The notes under the pieces: generated by a model | Seen by the model: the letters and a program-made list of their open reading frames with translations, nothing else | Told to the model about the DNA's origin: nothing | The model's database searches: none | Program-made: the position numbers and the translations under genes | Shown: piece by piece, positions 9,860-20,960 of the stretch | How positions within the stretch are numbered: the stretch's first letter is position 1 | Layout of the letters: each line of letters starts with the position of its first letter | NCBI GenBank assembly: GCA_963772635.1 | Contig: CAVYYK010000019.1 | Span: 1-64,000 of the forward strand | DNA length: 64,000 nt | DNA from: JAUXFS01 sp963772635 | GTDB taxonomy: Bacteria; Pseudomonadota; Alphaproteobacteria; Rhodospirillales; Defluviicoccaceae | Reading direction: 5' to 3'

Positions 9860-11725
9860 CGTCGTCGTCGGGGCCGCCCGCCGAAGGTCGAGTGCAAACC
9901 CTTCGCCGCGCGCCTGCTGTCCCGAGACACTGTCGGGATGCGGCTCGCCGGTCGCCGGGCTCTTGGCCGGAGCGAATTGCCGCTGGCCTGTTTTGCGACA
10001 CCTGCCGACGTCCCTGACCGGCCGGTCGACGCCTTGCCGCCGTTCGCCGTAGCCGCACGCGCGGTACTTTTCACGAAGGGCCCTGCGCCTTGACACCGGC
10101 CTGCACACCGCTGGCTGCTGACCCGGAAGATAGGCGATGCTGGACTGCAGCTGCTCGGCCTGCGCGGCCAGCTCCTCCGAGGTCGCCGACATCTCCTCGG
10201 ACGCGCTCGGCGTTCTGCTGCGTCACCTGGTCGAGCTGCTGGATCGCCTGGTTGATCTGGCGGCGCCGATGTCCTGCTCGCGGCAGGCGGCGCTGATCTC
10301 CGCCACCAGCTCCGCGGTCTTGCTGGATGTCCGGCACCAGCTTGGTCAGCATCTCGCCGGCTTCCTGCGCCGCCTTCACCGTGTCGCGCGGAGACCGTGC
10401 CGATCTCCGCCGCCGCCGCCTGGCTGCGCTCGGCCAGCTTGCGCACCTCCGAGGCGACCACCGCGAAGCCCTTGCCGTGCTCGCCGGCGCGCGCCGCCTC
10501 GACCGCCGCATTGAGCGCCAGCAGGTCGGTCTGGCGGGCGATCTCCTGCACGATGGTGATCTTCTCGGCGATGGTCTGCATCGCCTCGACCGCCCGGCTC
10601 GACCGCCTCGCCGCTCGTCTGCGCGTCGGTCGCCGACTGGCGGGCGATCTTCTCGGTCTGCGCGGCGTTGTCGGCGTTCTGCTTGATGTTGGCCGCCATC
10701 TCCTCCATCGAGGCCGACGCCTCCTCGGCGGCCGACGCCTGCTCGGTCGCGCCCTGCGACAGCTGCTCGGCGCTCGCCGAAAGCTCCTGGCTGCCCGCCG
10801 AGACGTTCTCGGAGGCCGCGCGTGCATCGGCGACGACGCCGCGCAGCCGCTCGACCATGCGTTCGAGCGCGAGGCCGAGCGTATCCTTGTCGGAAAGCGG
10901 CTTGGCTCGACCGTCAGATCGCCGTCGGCGATCTGCGTCGGCGAGATCCGCCGTGGCGCGCAGGTTCGCGGTCATCCTGTTGACGATGTCGACCAGGTCC
11001 TTGATCTCGTCATTGGTCGTCACCTCGACTTCGTGGTCGAGATCGCCGATCGCCACCGCGCCCGCCAGTTCCTTGACCCGGTTGAGGCCGCGGCTGATAC
11101 CGAGCGAGATCCAGACGGCTGCACCCACGGCGATGACGAAAGCCAAGCCGGCGATGACCAGCGTCAGGTTGCGCTGGGTGCTGTAATCGTTCTCCATCCC
11201 CGCGTCAGCTTGCTTCATGCCGGTCTTCTGCAGCTGAATGACCGCTTCCAATGCCTGCGTCATGGCGGCTGCAACCTTGCGGTGCTCGCCGGCCGACGCA
11301 GCCTTGGCACCTTCGAGATCGCCCGACCGCTGCAATTCGGCGACCTTGTCGCCAGCAGCCTTGAATTCCGCAAGCAGGCTCCTGGCCTTCTCCCACGCCG
11401 GTTTCTCCGCGTCGGATGCGATCGGCATCGCGGTGTCGATGTTGCCACCGAGGGCCTTCAGCGCCTCGTCGGCCTGCTGGTAATATTGCGTCGCCTCGGC
11501 CTCGTTCGCGGACAGCAGCGCATTCTTCTGCTCATGGATGACTTCGAGCTCGTGAATTTGCGCCCGCAGAGCCAGTTCCTGACCCTGAACCGGCCCTTCG
11601 ATGAGCTGCGTGATGGCGTCATTGAGTGAGCGCAGGCCCACGATGCCGTAGCCGGCGGTGACCAGAAGCAGCACGACAATGGCGGCAAACGCCGTCGCGA
11701 GCTTCGCCTTGATGGTGAAACGCAT
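9832..11725 (-). CDS. Methyl-accepting chemotaxis protein, membrane bound
   Basis: Chemoreceptor of about 630 residues. The N-terminus has a membrane helix (FAAIVVLLLVTAGYGIVGL). A periplasmic helical bundle of about 160 residues follows (LIEGPVQGQELALRAQIHE onward, probably a four-helix-bundle sensor). A second membrane helix (LTLVIAGLAFVIAVGAAVWI), a HAMP domain (GLNRVKELAGAVAIGDL) and the signalling domain with the hairpin tip around MQTIAEKITIVQEIARQTDL and LALNAAVEAARAGEHGKGFA complete it. The N-terminal two thirds are clean. The C-terminal third, toward cheW, has frame changes. It is the only transmembrane receptor in the operon, so CheA/CheW here probably serve it. The ligand cannot be guessed. 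Confidence 0.9.
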
Positions 11726-11792
11726 TGGAACAAACCCGTCTGTCCGGCCTGGCAGCCTCGGCTGCCAGCGGCGATTTGAAAACTTGACGACG

Positions 11793-12290
11793 CTAGGCCT
11801 GCTGATCCCCGCCCGTGGCAAAGATCGTGTCGAGAGCCGGGAGAATAATGAATTCTCCGTCACGTTTGAGCAGGCACTCGATAAAGTCAGGTCGCCATTT
11901 CATGCCGATTTCCGGCGCCGGTTCGCTTGCGCTGCGTGCAAGCGTGGTGACTTCATTCACCCCGTCAGTACGTAGCCCGATCAGGGCCGGTTCGCCGTCG
12001 ATTTCGATCTCGATGACGACAATTCGGCTATCGATCGTGCTGTCCGCCACGTCCATGTTGAAGGCGAGACGGAGATCGGCGAGCGGGATCACGTTTCCTC
12101 TGAAGTTGATCACGCTGCCGACGAAAGGTTCGGCTCCGGGAACCGCGGTCTCCGGAAGCAGATCCAGGATTTCCTGGACGGCCGTGGCCTCGAGTGCGAA
12201 GGTTTCCCCGCCGAGATTGAAGGTCAGCGCCTTGATCTCGTCGCTATCGGCCATGTCTGGTTCAATCGTATTGGTCACTGGATCCGTCAT
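11793..12290 (-). CDS. cheW: CheW coupling protein 2
   Basis: Intact CheW of 165 residues starting MTDPVTNTIEPDMADSDEIK. The core reads LTFNLGGETFALEATAVQEI, then VGSVINFRGNVIPLADLRLA and a C-terminal RPDFIECLLKRDGEFIILPA. The ATG overlaps the cheA stop (ATGA), which fixes the start over the longer open frame upstream. Two CheW genes bracket the receptor gene, a common arrangement in alphaproteobacterial che clusters. Confidence 0.93.
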   Translation of the reverse strand: MTDPVTNTIEPDMADSDEIKALTFNLGGETFALEATAVQEILDLLPETAVPGAEPFVGSVINFRGNVIPLADLRLAFNMDVADSTIDSRIVVIEIEIDGEPALIGLRTDGVNEVTTLARSASEPAPEIGMKWRPDFIECLLKRDGEFIILPALDTIFATGGDQQA

Positions 12291-14301
12291 CCTGCCGCCC
12301 GCAGACGCGCCTCCTCTTGCTGGCCGGCGGCGACGAGATGGAGAATGTCGAGGATCAGCGCGACGCTGCCGTCGCCGAGGATGGTGGCACCGGAGAACAC
12401 TCCACGTTTCGGTGGAGCCTCGACATCGACTTGATGACAGTCTGGTGGTCGCCGATGATCTGGTCGACGACCAGGCCGACACGTTCGTTGCCGGTCGAGA
12501 CGACGACCATCTTCTGGTAGGGGTCGGGCTTCGTCCCGGTGGCGAAGAGGTCTCTCAGCCTGAGGAAGGGCACGAGGCTGTCGCGCAACGAGATGAAGCT
12601 GCGACCGCGCGAACGTAGGTCTTCCTCGAGCGAAAGCTCCAGGCATTCCTCGACGGCGTAAAGCGGTATGACGTAGCGCCCGTCACCGACGCGCACGAGG
12701 AGGCCGTCGATGATGGCCAGCGTCAGCGGTATCCTCAGGGTGATTTCGGTGCCGTCGCCGTGACGGCTTCGTACCTGGATCGTGCCGCGCAGCGCCTCCA
12801 CGGTCTGCTTGACCACATCCATGCCAACGCCGCGACCTGACAGGTTGGTGACCTGCTGCGCCGTTGAAAAGCCGGGATGGAAGATGAGCTGAAGGATCTC
12901 CTGCTCGGAAAGCGGCGCGCCCGGCTCGATCAGGCCGATGGTCTCCGCCTTCTGCCGGATACTTTTCCGGATCGATGCCACGGCCGTCATCGCTGACGGT
13001 GATGATCACCTCTCCACCCGACTGATGGGCGGACAGAACAACGTGCCCGGTCTCGGACTTTCCTGCCCCCTTTCGTCCATCAGGTCCCTCCAGGCCATGG
13101 TCGGCGGAATTGCGTATCAGATGGACGAGCGGATCGGCGAGACGCTCGATGACGGTCTTGTCGACCTCCGTCTCTCGCCTTCGGTAACGAGTTCGATCGC
13201 CTTGCCCGTGTCGCGCGCAAGATCATGGACCAGCCTGCGGAAGCGGCCGAAGAGTGACCCGACCGGGACCATGCGCAGAACCATCATCGTGTCGCGCAGT
13301 TCGCCGGACAGCCGTTCGACTTCCTCGGATACGGCCCTCAACTGGATATCGGTGCTGGCATGTGCCAGCTGGCTGAGGCGCGACTGGGCGATCACCAATT
13401 CGCCGACCCGGTTCATCAGGTCGTCGAGCCGCCCCGCCGGTATGCGCATGCTTTCTTCCGAACGGCCGCTACGCGCGGCGGTTCCACCGCGTGGACGGTC
13501 CACGGTCTCGCCAGCTGCCTGTGCGGAATGCTCGGGGACGGCCTCCGGTTCTTCTGCCGTGCCACCATTCTCCTGCGGCGCGTCGTCGTCCGCAGGTGTC
13601 CGGGGCGCCACCTCGTCGATCTCCAGCGTCATGTCGTCCATGACGAAGATGAAGACGTCCTCGATCTCTGCACGCGGCTTCTCGGTGCAAAGCCGGACTG
13701 TCCAGCCGACGTGGAGCTCCGTGGCCGCCAATTGATCGAGCGGCGGTATCTGCGAAAGATCGGCCACGATGGTGCAGTTGCCGAGATCGCGCAGTTCGTC
13801 CAGCAGCCCCAGCGGATTGGTGCCGTTCGCCATGGCGTTGACCGGAAGCCGGAAGCGAATGATCCACCTCGCGAGACCGTCGGTATTGGAAGCCGGCTCG
13901 GTACCGGCAGTACTGATGAGCGCGTCGGCTCCCTCCACGGCAGCCCTTAGCCCTTCGAGCAATGCATCCCCGGTCGAGCCGTGATCGGCACCGGCACCGT
14001 CGAGCAGCGTATGCATATGATCCTTCGCCGCGAGCACTGCCGCCACGAGGTCGGGCGTGGCCGGTGACACGCCCTTGCGCACGCGGTCGAACGCCGTCTC
14101 GCAGTGATGCGTGAAGGCGGCGAGATCGTCGAAGCCGAACATGGCTCCAGAGCCCTTGAGCGTGTGAAGGCTGCGGAAGACGCTGTCGATGAGATCCTTG
14201 TCGGCGAGATCGTCACCGAGATCGAGAAGTCCGGCCTCGAGACTTGCAAGAAGTTCTACGGCTTCAACGCGGAAGACTGCGACGGGATCGGGCGTGCTCA
14301 T
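12287..14301 (-). CDS. cheA: CheA chemotaxis histidine kinase (two frameshifts)
   Basis: Sensor kinase of the cluster, about 670 residues. Hpt domain with the phosphorylated His at about residue 46 in SLHTLKGSGAMFGF. A variable linker follows, then the dimerisation helices (MNRVGELVIAQSRLSQLAHA) and the ATPase domain with VIITVSDDGRGIDPEK (G1 box) and TNLSGRGVGMDVVKQTVEAL (G2 box). A C-terminal CheW-like domain (VGDGRYVIPLYAVEE) ends AAGQQEEARLRAAG. Frame changes occur near 13010-13120 and near 12415. The start overlaps the cheY stop and the end overlaps cheW, so the three genes are translationally coupled. Confidence 0.92.
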
Positions 14302-14666
14302 CGTCCCAGCACCTTCCTGACGACCCTTACGAGCTGCTCGGGATCGAACGGCTTCGTCAGCCAGCCCGTGGCGCCGGCCGCCTTCGCGCGGCTCTTCATA
14401 TCCGCGTCCGATTCCGTGGTCAGGAAGATGATGGGGATACCGGTCTGGTCGGGGCGCTTCCTCAGCTCCTCGATCATTGTCAACCCGTTCATGCCCGGCA
14501 TGTTGAGATCGGTCAGGATGAGATCGAAGGGTTGCCCCTGGGCCTTGGCGAGGCCGTCAGCCCCGTCGACCGCTTCCGTCACCTCGTATCCTGCGCTTGT
14601 CAGGGACATCTTCGTCGTCAGTCGGACGCTCGCCGAGTCGTCGACAGTCAGTATTCTTGCAGCCAT
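14298..14666 (-). CDS. cheY: CheY response regulator
   Basis: Single-domain receiver of 122 residues, intact. It has the acidic pair in LTVDDSASVR, the phospho-acceptor Asp in DLILTDLNMPGMNG, the Thr switch in IIFLTTESDAD and the invariant Lys in GWLTKPFDPEQL. Its stop overlaps the cheA ATG. It lies 4 bp after the STAS gene, so it is the second gene of the operon. Confidence 0.95.
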   Translation of the reverse strand: MAARILTVDDSASVRLTTKMSLTSAGYEVTEAVDGADGLAKAQGQPFDLILTDLNMPGMNGLTMIEELRKRPDQTGIPIIFLTTESDADMKSRAKAAGATGWLTKPFDPEQLVRVVRKVLGR

Positions 14667-14670
14667 GGGA

Positions 14671-14994
14671 TCAGCTCTCCTCGTGGAGCCAGAAGGCCCG
14701 CGTGTCGGGCGTCGCCTCGGTCAGGAAGCCGGACCGCTCGAGGACGTCGAGAAGCGCACCCTCGGCCGGTGAAGCAAGCGAAAGTGATTTGCCACATGCG
14801 GCGGCATGCACGCGCGCGGCTTCGATCAGCTGCACGAGGCTGAGGTCCACATCCGCGCTCTCGGGCAATTCTATGGACAATGAGCTCGCATTTTCGAGAC
14901 GGTCCGCGATGATCTCGCGTGCGATGGATATATGTCTGATCGTCAGTTCGCTGGACAGAACTGCACGGTCAGCTTCATCATTAGGGAGCGTCAT
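14671..14994 (-). CDS. STAS-domain protein at the head of the che operon
   Basis: About 107 residues with the alternating beta/alpha pattern of a STAS (anti-sigma-factor antagonist) domain. LSIELPESADVDLSLVQLIE contains the D-[LS]-S type segment where STAS proteins carry their phosphorylatable Ser, followed by a helix (AARVHAAACGKSLSL). I chose ATG 14994 (MTLPNDEADRAV) because GGTGA lies about 7 bp upstream; a longer frame starts 21 bp earlier. STAS proteins head similar che operons in other alphaproteobacteria. The role there is not settled. Confidence 0.7.
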   Translation of the reverse strand: MTLPNDEADRAVLSSELTIRHISIAREIIADRLENASSLSIELPESADVDLSLVQLIEAARVHAAACGKSLSLASPAEGALLDVLERSGFLTEATPDTRAFWLHEES

Positions 14995-15315
14995 TAAGGT
15001 CACCGGGCAATGCATTTTGTGGCAATAGTTGATATGTCAACAATTCGAGACTCTGCCTGATTTGTTAAAATTAGCTGAATCATTATCTCGAATATCAGCA
15101 TATGATCATGTGATCGGAATTCGACCCGCCGGCAGCGCTTGTGCGGGTATCGTTCGAGTAGCCGGCGAAGTCGGCGATCCGCGGATTTCTCGCGATTTGA
15201 CTCGGTTGTTCCGCCATGTCCGGTGCCGCATGGCGGTTGAGTTTACCGGTCGTTCGCACATCGCCTATAGGCTGCGCGCCTTCATATTGGTCATATACTG
15301 AAGTGGAATAGGTCA
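14995..15315. promoter_or_regulatory. Divergent intergenic region, che operon versus 15316 gene
   Basis: About 320 bp of clearly lower GC than its surroundings, with AT-rich runs around 15055-15110 and 15270-15315. It separates the minus-strand che operon from the plus-strand chemotaxis-like gene, so it should hold both promoters. I see no unambiguous -35/-10 pair or operator. Confidence 0.45.
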
Positions 15316-17035
15316 TTGAACGCCGCTGTTTGTTTGGAGCACGATAGCCTCGATGCCACGGCGGCCGCTGCCGCATCGCACCTCGAAACCGTCAGGACCA
15401 CCATCGAGAGGCGCTTTCTGGATGGTGGCGAGGTGCTTATCTCCGCGACAGGGATGTTGAGCCGACTCATCGAGGCGCTTGACGAGCTCACGAACTCCCT
15501 CGACGACGAGACAGTCCGCCAGACGACGGCCGACATGCTTGAGACCATCGAAGCACTACATGGCGCGGTCGAACAGGAGGCCGGCCGGCGCGGATCCCTC
15601 GACGATCTCTCCGGAGTTCTCGGCGCGGATCGAATCCGATCTGTCCGACGTGCACGAGACCTTGCGCTATCTGCGCACCTTCGCGGTCAGCATCAAGATC
15701 AGCGGCGCCGGCATCGACGAATTCTCGGGCTTCGCTGACGAAATGCTCGAGCGCATCAAGGCTGGCATTGATCGCGTCGAGGAACTGGCCGGACAACTCG
15801 ACGGCCTGCTGGGCGATATCGGACGCGCGAAGAGTCTTCAGGCCGGTAGCACCACGACGATGTCCGCCGAAAGCGTCGCCGGCATCGAGGCCAACCTTAC
15901 GGAAGCCGTGCGCGATCTGGACAAGCATCATCAGCTGCTCAACGAGGTTGCGGCCGGCGTTGCAGCCCTTGCCCGTGCCGTCCAGGGAAAGGTGGCCTCC
16001 GCCCTGTCGGCCATGCAGGTCGGCGACATGACCCGTCAGCGCATCGAGCACATCCAGTCGGCCATCGGCCTCGCGGCGGACCGTTTCGGATCCATCTCCC
16101 GCGCATCCGGTCCGTTTCGCGCCATGCTCTCGGCCCAGATGGACGACACAATTGATGAGTTCGAAGGCCAGACCCGGCGCCTTACGGGGAACATCCGCGA
16201 TCTCGGCGGCGATGCTGTCGACATCATGCGGCTTCGTGAAATGGCGGCTCACGGCCAAGAGGACGGTGGAGCGCCGATCGACGCACTCGATGCAAGCGTC
16301 TCGCAAACACTCGCCATGGTACGCCACGTGGAGGCCGCCAGCCGCCAGTCGGGTACGCTGAGCCGGGCAGCATCCGCCGCCGGCAAGGCGATGGCCGCTG
16401 GCATCGACGACATCCGCGCCATCAAGCTTGAGATCCAGTACATGGCGCTCAATACGAACATCCGCTGCGGCCGCATCGGCGACCGGGCCGCGCCCATCAA
16501 GGTCATCACCGTCGAACTCAGGGAGTTCGCCGCCCGGCTCGACGCCGCCGCCGACTCCATCATCGATGGCCTTCTCAGGCTCAATGACATTGCCAGCCGG
16601 CTTGCAGACGGCGACGCAGAGGGCGCAGACAGCCTCGGTGAGCGGCTCGAGGCGGCCACGAGCAGCATCCATGCGACAAGTACGGCCGTGGAGCGCAATG
16701 TCGCGATTGTTTCGCGCGAAGGGAGCGCCGCATCGGAAAAGATTGCGTCGCTTGCCGAAACACTCGACTTCAATCGCGGCCTCGGTGAGCTTCTTTCCCA
16801 ATGCGCGGAATTGCTGGCGATGCCCGATGGCGAAAAGGCCCCTGAGACACCTTTGCCGGACGACGTCACCACCGAATTGTCGGATCTGATCTACCGCCTC
16901 TACACCATGGAGAGCGAGCGTGCGCTCCATCGCCGGTTCCTGCCCTCGCCCGACATGACGCCGGATGCCGCCTCTGCGACCGCGCAGGACACGGTCGCCG
17001 ACGACGAAGACGAGCTCGACGCCATCCTGCTCTGA
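15316..17035 (+). CDS. Cytoplasmic coiled-coil chemotaxis-like (MCP-related) protein
   Basis: About 570 residues, almost entirely helical and without any membrane segment. The N-terminal part (SHLETVRTTIERRFLDGGEV) is in one frame. From about 15630 the frame changes once and continues cleanly (RIESDLSDVHETLRYLRTF) to the end. Long heptad-like stretches and QVGDMTRQRIEHIQSAIGLA resemble the cytoplasmic region of alphaproteobacterial receptor-like proteins, but I see no full MCP hairpin tip. It is transcribed divergently from the che operon, which supports a chemotaxis link. The start is a TTG at 15316 and uncertain. The C-terminus is very acidic (DTVADDEDELDAILL). Confidence 0.65.
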
Positions 17036-17193
17036 CGCCCGCCGCGCGCGCATCTCGTCAACCATGCGACCGGCTCGGCGATCGAGAGCATCAGCCTGCC
17101 TTTTGCGATGTCGCCACAACGCGGCGCCACTGCTTGCCTCAAATTTGCCTCACGAAGTTAATCGCCCGTCAGGATGGCGCGTGATTTGGTGCG

Positions 17194-17217
17194 TCCTGAA
17201 GAAGTCTTCCTTCAGGA
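17194..17217 (+). promoter_or_regulatory. Hairpin overlapping the ribosome binding site of the 17226 gene
   Basis: An 8-bp inverted repeat (TCCTGAAG and CTTCAGGA, 8-nt loop) ends inside the strong Shine-Dalgarno AGGAGGA at 17214-17220. Folding of the leader would partly hide the binding site. That this controls translation is only an inference. Confidence 0.4.
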
Positions 17218-17225
17218 GGAGAAAG

Positions 17226-17543
17226 ATGACGTTTCGAAAAGCGCTCGTTCTGTTGGCGGCGGCGACCGTGCTTGTCATTCCCAACATTGCGCAGGCCGGC
17301 GGGAGGGGACACGGACATGGCAAGGGGTGGGGCTTTGGAGGTTTTCCGGCTTTCGCAATGAAACACCATGGTCACGGCAAAGCCACCTCCAGGGCCGCGA
17401 GAGATCGCAGCACGAGAGGGGTGGCTCATGCGATGGACGTCGTAAGAACCACTCCCGCGTCGAAGCATTCCCGGGCCCTCGATGCCCTGCAGACAGCGCT
17501 GGACAGGACGACGCTCAGGGGTGCCAAGGACTCGTCGGACTGA
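17226..17543 (+). CDS. Small secreted Gly/His-rich protein
   Basis: 105 residues, function unknown. A typical Sec signal peptide (MTFRKALVLLAAATVLVIPN, ending IAQA) is followed by a Gly/His-rich patch (GGRGHGHGKGWGFGG, then KHHGHGKA). A basic then helical C-terminus follows (SRALDALQTALDRTTLRGAK). The start is fixed by an excellent AGGAGGA about 5 bp upstream. The His/Gly patch could bind metal, but nothing shows this. No operon partner: the upstream gene ends 190 bp earlier and downstream is non-coding. Confidence 0.7.
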   Translation: MTFRKALVLLAAATVLVIPNIAQAGGRGHGHGKGWGFGGFPAFAMKHHGHGKATSRAARDRSTRGVAHAMDVVRTTPASKHSRALDALQTALDRTTLRGAKDSSD

Positions 17544-17870
17544 GACCTTTCTTTGCAGGGCTCGACGGTACCAAGCTAACCTCCGATATCCACCGAAGGC
17601 GGAGGCTCAAAGCATCGTGCCGGTCGAGGAACAGCGCCGAACAGCGGCATTCGATGGTGCTCGGCGTGGCGGCCCGGGCTGAGCGCTCACCAGACTTTGC
17701 CGACGGAGCCTGGTCCTTGACCTCTGGATCAACCGACCGGTCGGGGTATGTCTTCTGCCGCCCCGGGGACTGTCAGCATTTCGTTACCGACGCTGGAGTA
17801 ATGAGTGCGCCGGGGGAACGTACAGAGCGCCTACGCGGGTGTTACGGAACCGGCGCCAAGATCGGGAACG
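17544..17870. other. Intergenic region, no gene seen
   Basis: About 330 bp before the truncated response regulator. An imperfect hairpin (CCTCCG...CGGAGG near 17580-17610) lies just after the small secreted protein and could be a weak terminator. Nothing else recognisable. Confidence 0.35.
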
Positions 17871-18446
17871 ATGAAGATACTGATTGTCGAAGACAACCAG
17901 CGGCTTGCTGCACTCATGCAAACGCTCGTCACCGAGAACGGGCATTCAACGGATGTCACGGGGACCATAGACGAAGCCCGCGCCGCGCTTGCGCTCGTCC
18001 AATATGACCTCGTGCTGCTCGACCTCTCGCTGCCTGACGGCGACGGTCGCGATATCCTCAACGCCATCCGGCAGAGCCAGCGAAACTCCTTTGTTCTCGT
18101 GGTCACGGCGCGTGGAGACGTCGTCAACCGGGTCCAGGCGCTGAATGCGGGTGCCGACGACTACATCGTGAAGCCCTTCGACGATGACGAACTGATCGCG
18201 CGCATCCGCGCCGTCGGGCGTCGTGCGCGCCAGTTGCGCGATGAGGTCCTGACACTTGGCAACGTCGCACTGGATACCGCCTCGTTGACGCTGACGGTCG
18301 CCGAACGGGTGGTGTCCATTCCGCGGCGCGAATTGAGCGTTCTGTCCAAGCTGCTCGAACAGCATGGACGCGTACTGCGCAGGGAGAGCCTCGAGAATGC
18401 CGTCTATTCGCTGGACAGCGAAGTCTCGAGCAACGCCGTCGAGGCA
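17871..18446 (+). pseudogene. OmpR-type response regulator, truncated in the DNA-binding domain
   Basis: Receiver domain complete: MKILIVEDNQRLAALMQTLV, phospho-acceptor Asp51 in DLVLLDLSLPDGDG, DDYIVKPFDDDELIARIRAV with the invariant Lys. The winged-helix domain begins (NVALDTASLTLTVAERVVSI) and proceeds to LDSEVSSNAVEA. There a normal family member continues with the recognition-helix end (a V-x-x-L-R-x-K-L-type motif), but here homology stops at residue 192. The sequence that follows is unrelated. The last 30 or so residues, including part of the recognition helix and the wing, are therefore missing. A QseB/TctD-like regulator by overall look. No kinase gene is nearby. Confidence 0.8.
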
Positions 18447-18447
18447 T

Positions 18448-18510
18448 GGCGCGGGCACCTTCGTGGCCGGCGTAACCTTCAAGGGGACGGTCGCCAAAGT
18501 CGCCAAATAG
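18448..18510 (+). pseudogene. 3' remnant of an unidentified gene
   Basis: Directly at the point where the response regulator breaks off, another frame reads GAGTFVAGVTFKGTVAKVAK and then TAG. It looks like the natural C-terminus of some exported or surface protein, and a hairpin follows 20 bp later. Only 20 codons remain and I cannot name the family. Confidence 0.4.
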
Positions 18511-18529
18511 CCACGGCTTTCCGGAAAAC

Positions 18530-18563
18530 GGAGGTTCGCGCCCGGGAGGAGCGACGAACCTCC
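18530..18563 (+). terminator. Hairpin, probable terminator of the vanished gene
   Basis: A perfect 9-bp stem (GGAGGTTCG and CGAACCTCC) with a 16-nt loop lies 20 bp after the TAG of the gene remnant. There is no T run, so it would be a weak intrinsic terminator. Confidence 0.5.
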
Positions 18564-18694
18564 GCAGAATTCCGGGAATTCCGGAGACATATTGCCAATC
18601 CTACGCGCCTGCCAATCCGGCGATACTGCTCCAATCATAGCCGGCTGGTCAAACGAAGTGGAAGGAAGACGATCATGCCCACCAACCCCAACGC

Positions 18695-19252
18695 GGCCGC
18701 AGGCCTCGGAGACCGCCGCCATCGCGCCTTTGATCTCGGCATTCTCACTGACAAAGTCCGGCGCTTCCTGGGAATACAGTGCGCTGTAGAGCGGCACGAT
18801 GGCATTGTCCTCGTTCTCCACCGCGATCACCTGGCACAGCCAGTAGCCGTCGGCGATATCACCGGTGCTGCCGTCGCGGACGCGGGCAAGGTATTCCATC
18901 TTCTCCGCGTAGGGCTTGGCGATGTCGGAAAGGTCGACGATCAGCAGCGTACGCTGCTCGCCCACCTTGCGGCTCCCCTCGCGCAGCACCGCGCCGCCCA
19001 CATGGTCGCGTAATTTCGGCCGCGCCAGGTTGCGCGAAAGCCGCGTCTCCGTCTTGATCAACGGGATCGCCTCCTCCAGCGACCGCCCGATCTCGCTCAG
19101 CCGCACGCTGCCCCGGGCCGCGATCCCGTAAAGCGCCTCCGCCACCAACCGCCGCGCCGGCTTGCCGAGACCCTCCGAAAGCTTGACGTATACGTCAAGC
19201 CCGAAAAAGCGTCGAGATGGCCACGCATTTTCCTCGCCGTTCGCACTATCAT
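18695..19252 (-). pseudogene. IS4-type transposase, N-terminal fragment
   Basis: Minus-strand fragment of a DDE transposase. The N-terminus reads MIVRTARKMRGHLDA, then after one base change in a T run FGLDVYVKLSEGLGKPARRL. It continues ARGSVRLSEIGRSLEEAIP to LLIVDLSDIAKPYAEKMEYL, which carries the first catalytic Asp region, and on to EIKGAMAAVSEACG. After that the sequence diverges, so the second half with the other catalytic residues is gone. I see no inverted repeats or target duplication. It is a dead remnant next to the broken response regulator. Confidence 0.75.
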
Positions 19253-19667
19253 CGTTCCGGGCCTCCGTCGGATCGATTGGATGACGAGATCTCACAGCCT
19301 CCAATCCTATCCCCGGACGGCCCAACCTCCCGGCCGCAAAAACGTTCCCCAAAAAAGGCCCGCGTCACTTCCCAAGCCGCGCTATCACAACAACATCAAG
19401 ACCTTCCTATCTCGGAACCTCTGTGTTCTGGGGAACGTCCTGGAAAACACAACCGCTTGACATCGGCCGGGAGAGAGCGCATCTGAGCGTTTCAACATTG
19501 ACTCGCGATTGCGCGATGCGCTCCCGACATGATCGGCAGCGTCACATCCCGAGATCATCAATAGACAATTTACCCGTCCCGTCCGCGCGCGGAAGGGGCC
19601 AAAACGCCACCGAGAGGTTGCGCCCGATTCACGGCGCACATCTCCCTGGCGCAATAAGGATTTTTGT
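19253..19667. promoter_or_regulatory. Long leader region upstream of rhlE
   Basis: 415 bp without a gene. A TTGACA at 19457-19462 might be a -35 element, with only a weak -10 match 17 bp later. A long untranslated leader is common for DEAD-box cold-response helicases, but I cannot point to a defined structure here. Confidence 0.35.
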
Positions 19668-20918
<1,251 letters not shown>

Positions 20919-20960
20919 TTGCGGCTGTCCCGGGAACGTTTGTCCTCTAGCATAAACCCG

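Noticed and set aside
17805..19013. A 400-residue response regulator with a novel C-terminal domain
   Set aside because: The open frame continues past residue 192 only by chance. It runs antisense through an IS4 transposase fragment and has no coherent domain.
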